A stretch of 64,000 bases of DNA, taken from NCBI GenBank assembly GCA_028768545.1, contig CP054838.1, positions 2,535,501 to 2,599,500 of the forward strand, in the 5' to 3' direction. Numbering within the stretch: the first letter of the stretch is position 1; every line of letters begins with the position of its first letter. The notes beneath the pieces were generated by a model. The model had not been told where the DNA came from, did no database searches, and was given only the letters and a program-made list of their open reading frames with translations. Made by a program: the position numbers and the translations under genes. This DNA comes from Desulfobacter sp. (GTDB taxonomy: Bacteria > Desulfobacterota > Desulfobacteria > Desulfobacterales > Desulfobacteraceae). This document shows, one piece after another, positions 36,300-45,706 of this stretch.

Positions 36300-37750
36300 G
36301 AGGGCGTTCAAAATTCTGTGTCAGTTGAATGAAAGCTGATATACTCAGCTAAATAAGGAGAACTGACGTGACCGAAGAAAACACCGAATTTGATTTTCAA
36401 AAAGCCCTTAAAGGCATCCAGGAAGGTAAACCCTTCACAGGTAAGGGCGGCGTCCTTACATCATTAATCAAAAATCTTGCTGAAGCTGCTCTTGAAGGAG
36501 AGTTGGAGTCCCATCTCGGGCAGGAAGTTTCTGCCAACCGCCGTAATGGAAAAAGCAAAAAGACCATTAAATCCCTGGATGGTAAATTTGAGCTAAAAAC
36601 CCCGCGTGACAGGGCCGGAACCTTCTCTCCACAGATCGTCAAAAAACATCAGACAACGCTCAGCGATGAAATTGAAAGAAAGATAATAGCCCTTTACGGC
36701 CTGGGCATGAGTTATAATGATATGGCTTCCCATTTACAGGAAATCTATGGACTTGAGATTTCAAATGCCACTCTGAGCACCATTACCGATAAAATCATCC
36801 ATACCGTCAAAGAATGGCAGGCCAGGCCGTTGGAAAATGTGTACCCAATCGTATGGCTTGATGCCATACATTATAAAGTACGAGAAAACGGAAAGGTCGG
36901 CAGCAAAGCCGTTTACACAATTCTTGGGGTGAATATCGAGGGCCGCAAAGAGGTTCTTGGGCTGTACATATCCGAGAATGAGGGTGCGAACTTCTGGCTG
37001 CAGGTGTTAACAGACCTTTCAAACCGAGGGGTAAAAGATATCCTGATTGCCTGTGTTGATGGTCTAAAAGGTTTTCCCGAGGCCATTGAGACCATATTCC
37101 CGGACACAGAAGTTCAACTCTGCGTAGTCCACCAGATCCGAAATTCATTGAAATACGTTGGTTCCAAAAATAAAAAGGAATTTATGGCAGATCTAAAACG
37201 TGTTTATAAAGCGGTCAATAAGGATCTGGCCGAAGAAGAACTGGATATCTTGGAAAATAAATGGAATGACAAATACCCGATTGTGATAAAATCCTGGCGG
37301 AACAACTGGGAACGCCTCAGTCATTTCTTTAAATATCCAGAAGAGATTCGACGGATAATATACACCACAAATACCATTGAGGCTGTGCATCGACAGTTTC
37401 GAAAACTGACCAAAACAAAGGGATCATTCCCGAACCAGGACAGCCTGTTAAAGCTGCTTTACATGGGGATCCAGAACGCCAGTAAAAAATGGACAATGCC
37501 GATTCAAAATTGGTCACTGACAATTTCCCAGTTGGCAATTTTCTTTGAAGGCCGGCTGGATAAAGAGCTGGGAATTTGATAGGGATTTATTTACAGATGG
37601 AAAAGATGGTTCCAGGAACTCCACTCCAGCAAAAGTCAACTCCTCCGACGTGGCTGATTGAAGGCCCATTCTCGGACCTGACTTTTACTTCCGCTGGCGC
37701 TGAGGCAGATCCGGGAACCGAAACCGTGACACAGAATTCTGAACATTCCC
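36300..37750 (+). mobile_element. IS256-family element copy 4 (1451 bp), no matching target duplication
   Basis: Complete element with the same ends as copies 1 and 2. The left flank octamer CATAAAAA and the right flank TAGATAGC do not match. GC content drops to the right of it. This suggests that recombination or deletion involving this copy joined unrelated sequence. Confidence 0.94.
36368..37579 (+). CDS. IS256-family transposase (copy 4, GTG start)
   Basis: 403 residues. The start codon is GTG instead of the ATG in the other copies, behind the same AAGGAG site. It has Lys in KFELKTPRDRAG where the others have Glu. Otherwise intact. Confidence 0.93.
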   Translation: MTEENTEFDFQKALKGIQEGKPFTGKGGVLTSLIKNLAEAALEGELESHLGQEVSANRRNGKSKKTIKSLDGKFELKTPRDRAGTFSPQIVKKHQTTLSDEIERKIIALYGLGMSYNDMASHLQEIYGLEISNATLSTITDKIIHTVKEWQARPLENVYPIVWLDAIHYKVRENGKVGSKAVYTILGVNIEGRKEVLGLYISENEGANFWLQVLTDLSNRGVKDILIACVDGLKGFPEAIETIFPDTEVQLCVVHQIRNSLKYVGSKNKKEFMADLKRVYKAVNKDLAEEELDILENKWNDKYPIVIKSWRNNWERLSHFFKYPEEIRRIIYTTNTIEAVHRQFRKLTKTKGSFPNQDSLLKLLYMGIQNASKKWTMPIQNWSLTISQLAIFFEGRLDKELGI

Positions 37751-37857
37751 TAGATAGCCAGGTTGTGGGGACTTCTATTTCTTTGAAATTTACTGAAATC
37801 AAATTAGTAATGGGAATAGAACGCTGAAAACTAAAAAGAATACATATGAATCATACA

Positions 37858-38235
37858 TTAATTATAAATTTTTTTATACTCTTCAACTCGTATCACTCTC
37901 TCGTCCTGTGTGAATTTGCGACCGTAATGTTTGCAACTCGTAACATAAATATTTATCATTTTATGGCAATCGGAACATTTAACATTATTCAAGGTAGGAT
38001 CTTCATTAATTGAATCGTCACTTTCGTATAATTCCCAAGCGTCATCCTTTTTCTTCCTTTTTGCAATTGTTCCCAAAATAGCAGACGGCCCTAAAAAAAT
38101 CAGAACACCAATCATTGAACTAGCCTCAGCGGAGCCAATCTTTATATTATTTATCTCTAAAAAAACAATTAGCGTGATGCCTACAACCAACGCTATTATG
38201 GATCTGTTTCGATACGTTTCGTAACCGTCCTTCAT
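37858..38235 (-). CDS. Hypothetical membrane protein with Cys/His C-terminal motif
   Basis: 125 residues from the ATG at 38235 (GAGG ten bases upstream). Two membrane helices (IIALVVGITLIVFLEI and MIGVLIFLGPSAILGTIA) are followed by a basic/acidic linker. The tail CSDCHKMINIYVTSCKHYGRKF has the spacing of a zinc ribbon with a His in place of one Cys. No family is recognised. It sits in an AT-rich patch beside IS256 copy 4, which suggests acquired DNA. Confidence 0.65.
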   Translation of the reverse strand: MKDGYETYRNRSIIALVVGITLIVFLEINNIKIGSAEASSMIGVLIFLGPSAILGTIAKRKKKDDAWELYESDDSINEDPTLNNVKCSDCHKMINIYVTSCKHYGRKFTQDERVIRVEEYKKIYN

Positions 38236-38772
38236 AAAGTCATTACCTCGCATGTTTTGAAATGTTCACATCAACTATGAATCTCAAATTCAAACAACAT
38301 TCTATTCCCGAATCTTATAGAATCCTCAACGTATCAAATTCGTCTTTCATGCACAAATAAATTCTTTTTCACTAATAAACTGTCGCCTTTTATTCTCATC
38401 ACCGTCCCCAATATATGGTATGCAGTCATATTCTGAACTCATGGGCTGAAAATCAAGAGCACTGGAGATTAAACATCCTCTGTCAAAAATTGCAACAGTC
38501 AATTTTATGCCCTGTTAAATTTCCTTTTCACAAGACCGGAGAATAAAAAAAAATGGCGATTTTCCCGACCCTGGCCTGAATGCAAGAAAATAGTTTGCAC
38601 TGAAAATTTGTATGTTTTAAACGCCATCAGATGTCAGGGCTGCTAAGACCGATACGAAACACAAACGGATATCAATTTGCATTTTTATCAGATCTTAATT
38701 AGTATCTTTTTATAATTTAATTTAGCAGTCGGTTGGGTTTTCGCTTTAATCACGAACATGGGGAAGGGGCAT
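38236..38772. other. AT-rich intergenic stretch, no gene recognised
   Basis: About 540 bases with many short A/T runs and stops in all frames. It differs in composition from the flanking genes. Nothing recognisable except a run GAATAAAAAAAAATGG near 38543. It may hold the promoter of the solute-binding/sensor operon at its right end. Confidence 0.5.
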
Positions 38773-39507
38773 ATGAGGGTTAATTTTAGTCTGTTTTTAA
38801 TCCTGGTATTTGTTTTGTCCCAGGCCCAAACCCTTATGGCAGGACAAGATCAATTTGTAATCGGAAGTGATTCTGTTTTGCCCCTTTCGGCCAAGGACCA
38901 GACCGGGATGCTTGATTTGATTGTTAAAAACGCATTTTCCCGTTTGAAAAAAGAGGTCCAGATCATTCCGCTGCCTTCGGAAAGATCGTTGTTAAATGCC
39001 AACAAAGGAATAATCGACGGAGATTTGGTAAGGACAGACGGCATGAATCAATTGTATCCAAATCTTGTCAAAGTGCCTGAAACCATATGCTCATTTGATT
39101 TTATCGCCTTTACCAAAAATAAAAAGATTTCATTACCCCGTCAGTGGGAGAGTTTAAAACCCTATTCCGTGGCCATTATTACCGGGTGGAAAATTTTGGA
39201 GGAAAATGTTATCGCAAGGCATGTTGTCAAAGTCGACACGCCTCAAATGCTGTTTAACCATCTTGACAAGGAAAGGGTGGATCTGATCGTATATAATCGC
39301 CACGAAGGGTATGGGGTGATTCACGAAATGAATTTTGAACATGTTTTCCCGGTTGAGCCGCCTCTGGCATCAAGACAAATGTTTTTATATCTCAACAAAA
39401 AGCATCAGGTGTTTGTTCACGAGGTTGCCGCTGCCATCAGGCAAATGAAAGAAGATGGAAGCTTTGATGAAATCGTGCGTCACTCTTTGGAAGCGTATAT
39501 TCCATGA
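38773..39507 (+). CDS. Periplasmic solute-binding protein, family 3-like
   Basis: 244 residues from the ATG at 38773 behind GGGGAAGGGGC. It has a signal peptide (FLILVFVLSQAQTLMAG) and a two-lobed binding-protein layout with the late motif IRQMKEDGSFDEIVRHSLE. It overlaps a sensor kinase gene by ATGA and no transporter subunits follow, so it more likely presents a ligand to the sensor than feeds a permease. The ligand is unknown. Confidence 0.85.
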   Translation: MRVNFSLFLILVFVLSQAQTLMAGQDQFVIGSDSVLPLSAKDQTGMLDLIVKNAFSRLKKEVQIIPLPSERSLLNANKGIIDGDLVRTDGMNQLYPNLVKVPETICSFDFIAFTKNKKISLPRQWESLKPYSVAIITGWKILEENVIARHVVKVDTPQMLFNHLDKERVDLIVYNRHEGYGVIHEMNFEHVFPVEPPLASRQMFLYLNKKHQVFVHEVAAAIRQMKEDGSFDEIVRHSLEAYIP

Positions 39508-40625
39508 AAAGGAAAAATCAGGTTAAATCTGGGTATAGTCTCCCTAAAAGCAGGCTGGCAAGGCAGTTTTTTTTTAAATTGTTTTTTTTCAGCTTGTTCA
39601 TCTCTCTTTTGACAACCGCCTTAAATCTTTTTTTTGAGGGCAAAAAGGAGGTCAAAAATCTGAACCTGGAAATCCAAAAATTTGAAAACACTGCACTTGA
39701 GCCGATTGTGGAGGCTTGCTGGGTTTCGAATATTTCAATGCTTGAACTTCAAATTCAAGGGCTTGCCAAAAATCCCTATATCCGATTTATCAGGCTTGCC
39801 CTTGAGGATCAGCCCGAATTATCAGCAGGTAAACCAGAGGGGGAGTATAAGGTTTCAAGAGAAGTCCCATTGGACTATACATTTCTCAATCAAACGATTT
39901 GTCTTGGATGGCTGACGGTCCACTTTTCCCTGCCGGATTACAGGGATCCCTATTGGGTTCGGTTTTTACACCTGTTTGTCATCCAGGCCGTTACGGTTTT
40001 TTGGGTTTCGGCCTTTATTTTTTATCTGTTTTATATGCTGATCGGACGGCATTTATATGAGATTGCCCGATATACGGAAAATATGACCATCGAAACCATG
40101 GGGGCCCCCCTTGAACTAAAAACAACCAAATCCGGAAGCGGTAAAAATGATGAGCTTTCCATGGTTGTTTCAGCCATAAATTTTATGCTGGAACAGATCA
40201 ATCATGAAATGGGGGAAAGGAAAAGGGCAGAACGCTCCTTAAAAGTAAATAAAGACCGTTTGCGCATACTCGTGGATACCATCCCCGAATTGGTATGGCT
40301 CAAAGATCCCAATGGGGTCTACACGGCCTGCAATAAGAGGTTTGAGCGGTTTTTGGGAGCAAGGGAAAAAGAGATTATCGGGGAAACAGATTACGATTTT
40401 GTAGAAAAAAAACAGGCAGATTTTTTCCGGGAAAAAGACAAGATTGCCATGGCCGCCGGGAAACCCAGCCTTAATGAAGAAGAAATTGTTTATGCGGATG
40501 ACGGTCATAAAGAAGTGTTGGAGACCATCAAGACGCCGATGTATGATTCAGACGGTGAAATGACAGGCGTGTTGGGCGTTGCCCGGGATATTACGGCAAG
40601 AAAACTGGCAGAAAAAAAATCATAG
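39504..40625 (+). pseudogene. Hybrid sensor histidine kinase, N-terminal piece (membrane sensor plus PAS)
   Basis: 373 residues: N-terminal membrane helix (FFFKLFFFSLFISLLTTAL), a periplasmic domain of about 110 residues, a second helix (VIQAVTVFWVSAFIFYLFYML), a HAMP-like linker and a PAS domain (LRILVDTIPELVWLKDPNG...GVLGVARDITARKLAEKK). The frame stops at TAG six bases after an A8 run (40612-40619). Nine A would read on as KKIIESEQKYRNILLTAIDG into the kinase part. The coding sequence is therefore split by one base, by mutation, slippage or sequencing error. Confidence 0.87.
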
Positions 40626-42130
40626 AGAGCGAACAAAAATATAGAAATATTCTTTTGACCGCCATTGACGGATTCTGGATAGTGAATTTAGAGGGAAAAC
40701 TTTTAGAGGTGAATCAGGCCTATTCTGAAATGAGTGGGTATTCAGAAGATGAATTGCTGGCAATGAACATCCAGGAACTTGAATATAGTGAAGCGCCAGA
40801 TGAAGTGGACAAGCACATTCAGTTCGGCGTTAAAAAGGGGTTTGACCGTTTTGAATCTGTCCACAGGAAAAAAGACGGCCGTCTGTACGATGTGGAAATT
40901 AATTTTCGTTACCAGTTTAAAGAACAATTTTTCATTGTATTTATCAAAGATATTTCAGAACGAAAACGGATTGAAGCGCATTTATCAAAAATTCAAAAGA
41001 TGGAATCCATTGGAAATTTAGCCGGTGGAATCGCCCATGATTTCAATAATCTGCTGGTTCTTATCCTTGGTATGTCTGAAATTCTGCTTGAAGACCTGCC
41101 CCAAGAAAGCCTTGAATATGAAAATGCCAAAGAAATTTTTAATGCGGCAAAAAGAGCCGGAGATCTTGTCAAGCAGATTCTGGTTTTCAGCAGGCAGTCT
41201 GAACATAAAAAGACCTCAGTGCAGATACAAAAGATATTAAAAGAGGTTTTAACGCTCAGCTGGTCAACTATTCCAAGCAATATTGAGATTCAAAAAAGTA
41301 TTCAGCCCGATTGTGGATTTGTAATGGCAGATCCGACTCAAATTCACCAGATTACCATGAACCTTATCACCAACGCCGCCCATGCTGTGGAAGGCCAAAA
41401 TGGGATCATAGATATCGGGCTAAAAGAAGTGATATTACAAGAGAACGACTTGTCCAACAGCGAATTAAAATCAGGCCCATATATCAGGTTGTCGGTATCT
41501 GACAATGGCATTGGTATGCCCCAAAGCATAATGAGTAAGATTTTTGATCCCTATTTTACAACAAAAGAACAGGGCAAGGGCACAGGCCTTGGGCTTGCCC
41601 TTGTCTATGGAATAATCAAAGAACATTCAGGAGAGGTTAAAGTTTATAGTGAACTGGGCAAGGGGACAACCTTTAACGTTTATCTGCCCCTGATTGGGAC
41701 AAAAATTAAGGCCATTCAGGAAACTCGAACCATGGGGATACCGACAGGCAAAGAGAGCATTCTTCTGGTGGATGATGAGCTGGCCGTGGCAAAACTTGAG
41801 CAGCAGATGCTGTATAGGCTTGGGTATCGGGTAACCATGAAAACAGACAGCTGTGATGCATTAAACACCTTTACAGCCGATCCAGAGGCTTTTGACTTGG
41901 TGATTTCAGACATGACAATGCCAAAGATGACCGGTGATCAGCTGACCCAAAAAATCTTGTCGATTAAACCGGATATGCCCATAATTATTTGTACCGGATT
42001 TAGTGAAAAAATTAATAAAGACCATGCCCAAAGGATTGGTGTGGGCGGATTTCTAATGAAGCCTGTCATGAAATCGGAGCTGGGGCAGATGGTCAGGGAT
42101 GTACTGGACAAATCCAGACACCCCCGATGA
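40619..42130 (+). pseudogene. Hybrid sensor histidine kinase, C-terminal piece (PAS, kinase, receiver)
   Basis: Continuation of the preceding frame. A second PAS domain (LLTAIDGFWIVNLEGKLLEVN) leads to the phosphoacceptor box GGIAHDFNNLLVLILG and the ATPase domain with DNGIGMPQSIMSKIFDPYFTT and GKGTGLGLALVYGI. A C-terminal receiver follows (ILLVDDELAVAKLEQ, acceptor Asp in DLVISDMTMPKMTG, Lys in GFLMKPV). No good ribosome-binding site stands at the possible internal TTG start (40655). All catalytic motifs are intact, suggesting recent breakage or readthrough. Confidence 0.87.
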
Positions 42131-42287
42131 CACAGAACCAGGGGAAGGTGTGTCAAGCAAGTTCCCTAGGCCGGATGGGCCGCCTTAAAAAATCTGAATC
42201 CGTGTGGCCTGACAATGCAATTTTAAGACGGGATGCTTTTTTATCGTGGGGATATCCTTTTAAAAATTAATACAGGAGGGCTTGTCA

Positions 42288-43199
42288 ATGAAAACAATTC
42301 TGATTACAGGGGCTTCGGGCTTTGTGGGTCGTTATCTGGCCAAGGTGCTCTTGGACCAGAACAATGCCGTCATAGGGCTTGGGACTTCCTCTGCCCATCC
42401 GTTTGAACAGATCTATGATGCATTCACCTGGATATCGGCTGACACGGGGTTGCCCGGGCCATGGCAGAACAGGGTCCAGGAGGCAGATGTCATTATCAAC
42501 CTTGCGGGCAGAAATATATTCAACCCCTGGACCCGGGCATATAAAAAAGCCATCTACGATTCCAGGGTCAAAACCACCCAAAATCTTGTGGCTGCGCTGC
42601 CCAATGCCTGGTCAGGGCTCTTTTTTTCTGCATCTGCAGCAGGATATTACGGAGACAGGGGGGATACCCCATTGTCTGAGACAGATTTGTGCGGGACAGA
42701 TTTTCTGGCAATGGTATGCCGGGACTGGGAAGCCCGTGCACAAAGCGCTGCCCAAAAAGGAGCCAGGGTCCTGGTCATGCGGTTTGGGGTGGTCCTGGGA
42801 CAAGGGGGCGGTGCCCTGAACCTGATGGGAAAAGCGTTCAAATGTTTTGTGGGCGGTCCTCTGGGCTCTGGACGTCAATGGTTTCCATGGATTCATATCC
42901 AGGATCTGTGCCAGGCGGTTCTGTTTTTGCTGTCAGGAGAACACCAGGGCGTTTTTAATTTTACAGGGCCTGTCGCTACAAGGCAGAAGGCGTTTGCACA
43001 TGCCCTGGGCAGCGCCTTGAAACGCCCCGCCTTTATGCCGGCTCCGGCCATGATGGTTAAATTTTTTTTAGGAGAGCTGGGCGCCTCTTTGCTTCAAAGT
43101 CAGAAGGCCCTGCCGGTTGCCCTTGAAAAATCAGGGTTCAAATTTGGGTACAGGACGGTGAAAGAGGCTTTGGACAGTATATATTCGCCTTTGGTATAA
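42288..43199 (+). CDS. TIGR01777-family epimerase (SDR, YfcH-like)
   Basis: 303 residues from the ATG at 42288 (CAGGAGGG upstream). Rossmann motif ILITGASGFVGRYLAKVL, family motifs VIINLAGRNIFNPWTRAYKK and SASAAGYYGDRGDTPLSETD, and the late PFMPAP-like region. The family is related to NAD-dependent epimerases; the substrate is not known. A second member fused to an SRPBCC domain is at 54110. Confidence 0.9.
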   Translation: MKTILITGASGFVGRYLAKVLLDQNNAVIGLGTSSAHPFEQIYDAFTWISADTGLPGPWQNRVQEADVIINLAGRNIFNPWTRAYKKAIYDSRVKTTQNLVAALPNAWSGLFFSASAAGYYGDRGDTPLSETDLCGTDFLAMVCRDWEARAQSAAQKGARVLVMRFGVVLGQGGGALNLMGKAFKCFVGGPLGSGRQWFPWIHIQDLCQAVLFLLSGEHQGVFNFTGPVATRQKAFAHALGSALKRPAFMPAPAMMVKFFLGELGASLLQSQKALPVALEKSGFKFGYRTVKEALDSIYSPLV

Positions 43200-43365
43200 A
43201 AAATTAGCAGAAGTTAGGAATTAGGGTGTTTATCTTCAAATAAATTTGGTATACAATTTGCTTTTATGCATGAGTGAATGAAGTTAAGATTGTAATCGGG
43301 GTTAGTAATGATATAGCTGAGTATCAGATAGATAAAATTAACATACCAATAGGAGGTAGACGAAA

Positions 43366-43827
43366 ATGAATTTTGGATCAGTTGATGAAATACTGAGCTT
43401 TGCCATTGACAGAGAAAAAGAGGCGGTTGATTTTTATGCTTCGCTGGCAGCCGAGGCAACCCGTGACTCCCTGAAACAAACCTTTGAGCGGTTTTCACAA
43501 GAAGAGCAGAAACATGTGGACCTTCTTTTGGATATTTCCGGCAACAAAGCCAAAATCGATGCCTATGAATTTACAAAGGTCACTGATCTTAAGATCAGTG
43601 ATTATCTTGTGGAAAAACAATATGAACAGGGCATGCCCATGCCTGAAATTCTCAAGATTGCCATGAAACGTGAAGAAAAGGCCGTAAAACTTTACACCTC
43701 CCTTGGGGATCAGACCGACAATGCAGATGCTAAAAAAGTGTTCCAGATCCTGGTTCAAGAAGAGTCAAAGCATAAGCTGTCCCTTGAAACCATGTATGAT
43801 GATTATCTGGCAGACCAGGACAGTTAG
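43366..43827 (+). CDS. Ferritin-like / rubrerythrin-type diiron protein
   Basis: 153 residues behind AGGAGGTAGACGAAA. It has two pairs of diiron ligand motifs: DREKEAVDFYASLA with EEQKHVDLLL, and REEKAVKLYTSLG with EESKHKLSLE. There is no rubredoxin domain. Such proteins reduce peroxide or store iron in anaerobes. It opens the oxygen-defence region. A similar protein is encoded at 52007. Confidence 0.88.
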   Translation: MNFGSVDEILSFAIDREKEAVDFYASLAAEATRDSLKQTFERFSQEEQKHVDLLLDISGNKAKIDAYEFTKVTDLKISDYLVEKQYEQGMPMPEILKIAMKREEKAVKLYTSLGDQTDNADAKKVFQILVQEESKHKLSLETMYDDYLADQDS

Positions 43828-43924
43828 CCCGAATATTTCATAACCTGGAATATGAGGGGGTGGTCCCTGGTCGGTTAAAAAAATAAAGATCGGGGATCGG
43901 TCCCCATGCGTTGCAAGATGTTTG

Positions 43925-43963
43925 AAAGGGGGAATTGGTCTTAATCAATTCCCCTTTAATTTT
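43925..43963 (+). terminator. Terminator-like hairpin before xthA
   Basis: AAAGGGGGAATTG (43925-43937) pairs with CAATTCCCCTTT (43946-43957) with one bulged G, then AATTTTTT. Confidence 0.65.
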
Positions 43964-44019
43964 TTGAAAGGGATTTTGATTTTCAGCCCTTGGATACAAT
44001 GAATAAAACAGGTGGGTTT

Positions 44020-44811
44020 ATGAGTGATGCAAAAGAGCTTCGGCTCGTGTCGTGGAATGTCAACGGGCTTCGCGCGGTGTTGAAAAAAGATTTTTTTGAA
44101 TCTGTAAACGCCATGGCGCCCGATATTCTCATGCTTCAGGAGACAAAACTCCAAGAAGACCAGCGCACCGAGACGATGACCCATTTTCCGCCCTATGAAA
44201 ATTATTGGGCCTACTCAAGTGTTAAAAAGGGATACTCGGGCGTGGCTGCCTATTCAAAGATTCTTCCCAATGCTGTAAAAACCGAATTCGGCATGCCTGA
44301 ATTTGACGGGGAAGGCCGGGTGATTCAGATGGATTTTGATCGGTTTATCCTCTTTAATATTTATTTTCCCAACGGTCAGATGAGTCAGGAAAGACTTGAG
44401 TATAAACTTAGGTTTTACGATTGGTTTCTGGGCTATGCCCAGGAACTCAGGGATCAGGGCAAAAGCCTTATCATCACCGGCGATTTTAATACGGCCCACA
44501 ATGAGATTGACCTAAAAAATCCCAAGCCCAATGCCAAGCGGTCCGGGTTTTTAAGGATAGAACGGGATGTGCTTGATCAAATGATCAAACAGGGGTATGT
44601 GGATACCTTTAGGCATTTTTATTCTGAAACGGTAAAATATTCGTGGTGGTCTTACAGGTTTTCCGCCCGGAAAAACAATGCCGGATGGCGGATTGATTAT
44701 TTTTTTGTCACACAGGATCTCATTGACAACAAGGTGGTTAAAGAGGCCTTTATCGATAATGATATTTTTGGCTCTGACCATTGTCCTGTGGGACTTGTGG
44801 TCCAGGTCTGA
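44020..44811 (+). CDS. xthA: Exodeoxyribonuclease III / AP endonuclease
   Basis: 263 residues from the ATG at 44020 (AGGTGG upstream). Exo III motifs: VSWNVNGLRAVLKK, MLQETKLQE (metal Glu), YSGVAAYSK, GDFNTAHNEIDLKNPK, IDYFFVT and the C-terminal GSDHCPVGL with the catalytic Asp-His. It repairs abasic sites and oxidised 3' ends, fitting its place among oxygen-stress genes. It is convergent with the rubredoxin-DUF2231 gene. Confidence 0.94.
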   Translation: MSDAKELRLVSWNVNGLRAVLKKDFFESVNAMAPDILMLQETKLQEDQRTETMTHFPPYENYWAYSSVKKGYSGVAAYSKILPNAVKTEFGMPEFDGEGRVIQMDFDRFILFNIYFPNGQMSQERLEYKLRFYDWFLGYAQELRDQGKSLIITGDFNTAHNEIDLKNPKPNAKRSGFLRIERDVLDQMIKQGYVDTFRHFYSETVKYSWWSYRFSARKNNAGWRIDYFFVTQDLIDNKVVKEAFIDNDIFGSDHCPVGLVVQV

Positions 44812-44930
44812 CCAGGGGTAACGCTGGAAAGTGCTTGCCTGCAAAACTTCCGGTCAGAATAAAACCGCTCATCTGTTTTGTCTTTTTAATCATCTTTGTT
44901 GTTGGGTGGCTGGGCACATATTCTAATACG

Positions 44931-45000
44931 CTCCCAGCCGCCCGCCTTGAATACGATCAAAAATCTTAAGCCATATTTTGGAAGATTTTAATTCGACCGT
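44931..45000. repeat. 70-base dispersed intergenic repeat, copy 2
   Basis: Same arrangement as 23473-23542: CTCCCAGCC, 7 bases, then the 54-base core with one mismatch. It lies between the convergent ends of xthA and the rubredoxin-DUF2231 gene. The outer 9-bp arms of copy 1 are not present here. Confidence 0.75.
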
Positions 45001-45004
45001 TCGC

Positions 45005-45667
45005 CTAATCTTTAAATACGAGTTTTCCGCCAATATGGCCGGCAACTCCGGCGGATCCAAGCATGATAAGGTTGATCAGGATAAACACCCAGGCCTTGGG
45101 CGACGCTGTCACATTCGGGTCAACAAGATACCAGACAAGGGAAACGATACAGGTCGTGGTTGTAACCGTGGCGGCCAGGATTTTAATTTTGAATATCGGG
45201 GTCAATGCCCTGTTATATTTTTTTTGCCATTCTAAAATTCCGGAAAACAAGACCAGGGGCAGGGCCAGAATCACAAAGACCAGGTTGATGAATCCTGCCT
45301 TTACAAACAGGTTGTAATCAAAGAGCCATGCCAGGACAAACAGGGCCGCCGCTGCCGGTAAGATCCCGTTGGGCATGTGTACCGAGACTGGGTGGGCGTG
45401 GTGTTTGACCATAAGGTGGGTGAGTTTTTCATAGGGGGTGTGTGGGATCGGTTCAGGCTCGATTTCCGGTTCGGGATCTGAAACAATCTTGGCCGGTTCT
45501 GACTTGGCCGGTTCTTGTTTTTGAGACGCCTTTGGCTCTTCTTGTGGGGTTTCTTTATCTTCCAAGAGAACAAATTTGCTCGCAGGTACTCCGCACACCG
45601 GGCATTTTTCAGGCGGGGTATCCCCTTCATGAATATATTTACATACCGAACATTGCCATTTTTTCAT
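45005..45667 (-). CDS. Rubredoxin-like domain fused to DUF2231 membrane domain
   Basis: 220 residues. The N terminus is a rubredoxin-type metal site (WQCSVCKYIHEGDTPPEKCPVCG). A Glu/Pro/Lys-rich linker follows (about residues 38-78), then four membrane helices of the DUF2231 type, with HHAHPVSVHMPNGILPAAAAL near the start. This may pass electrons between a soluble carrier and the membrane; the function is not established. It is last in the grx-ftr-citrate synthase run. Confidence 0.85.
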   Translation of the reverse strand: MKKWQCSVCKYIHEGDTPPEKCPVCGVPASKFVLLEDKETPQEEPKASQKQEPAKSEPAKIVSDPEPEIEPEPIPHTPYEKLTHLMVKHHAHPVSVHMPNGILPAAAALFVLAWLFDYNLFVKAGFINLVFVILALPLVLFSGILEWQKKYNRALTPIFKIKILAATVTTTTCIVSLVWYLVDPNVTASPKAWVFILINLIMLGSAGVAGHIGGKLVFKD

Positions 45668-45706
45668 GGTCCATCCTTGTGGTTAACTGATTGATATTTT
45701 GAAGTT

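Noticed and set aside
36300..37750. Recombination between IS256 copies 1 and 4 as the cause of the acylase inversion
   Set aside because: Swapping their flanks does not restore matching 8-bp duplications for either parental element, so this simple model fails.
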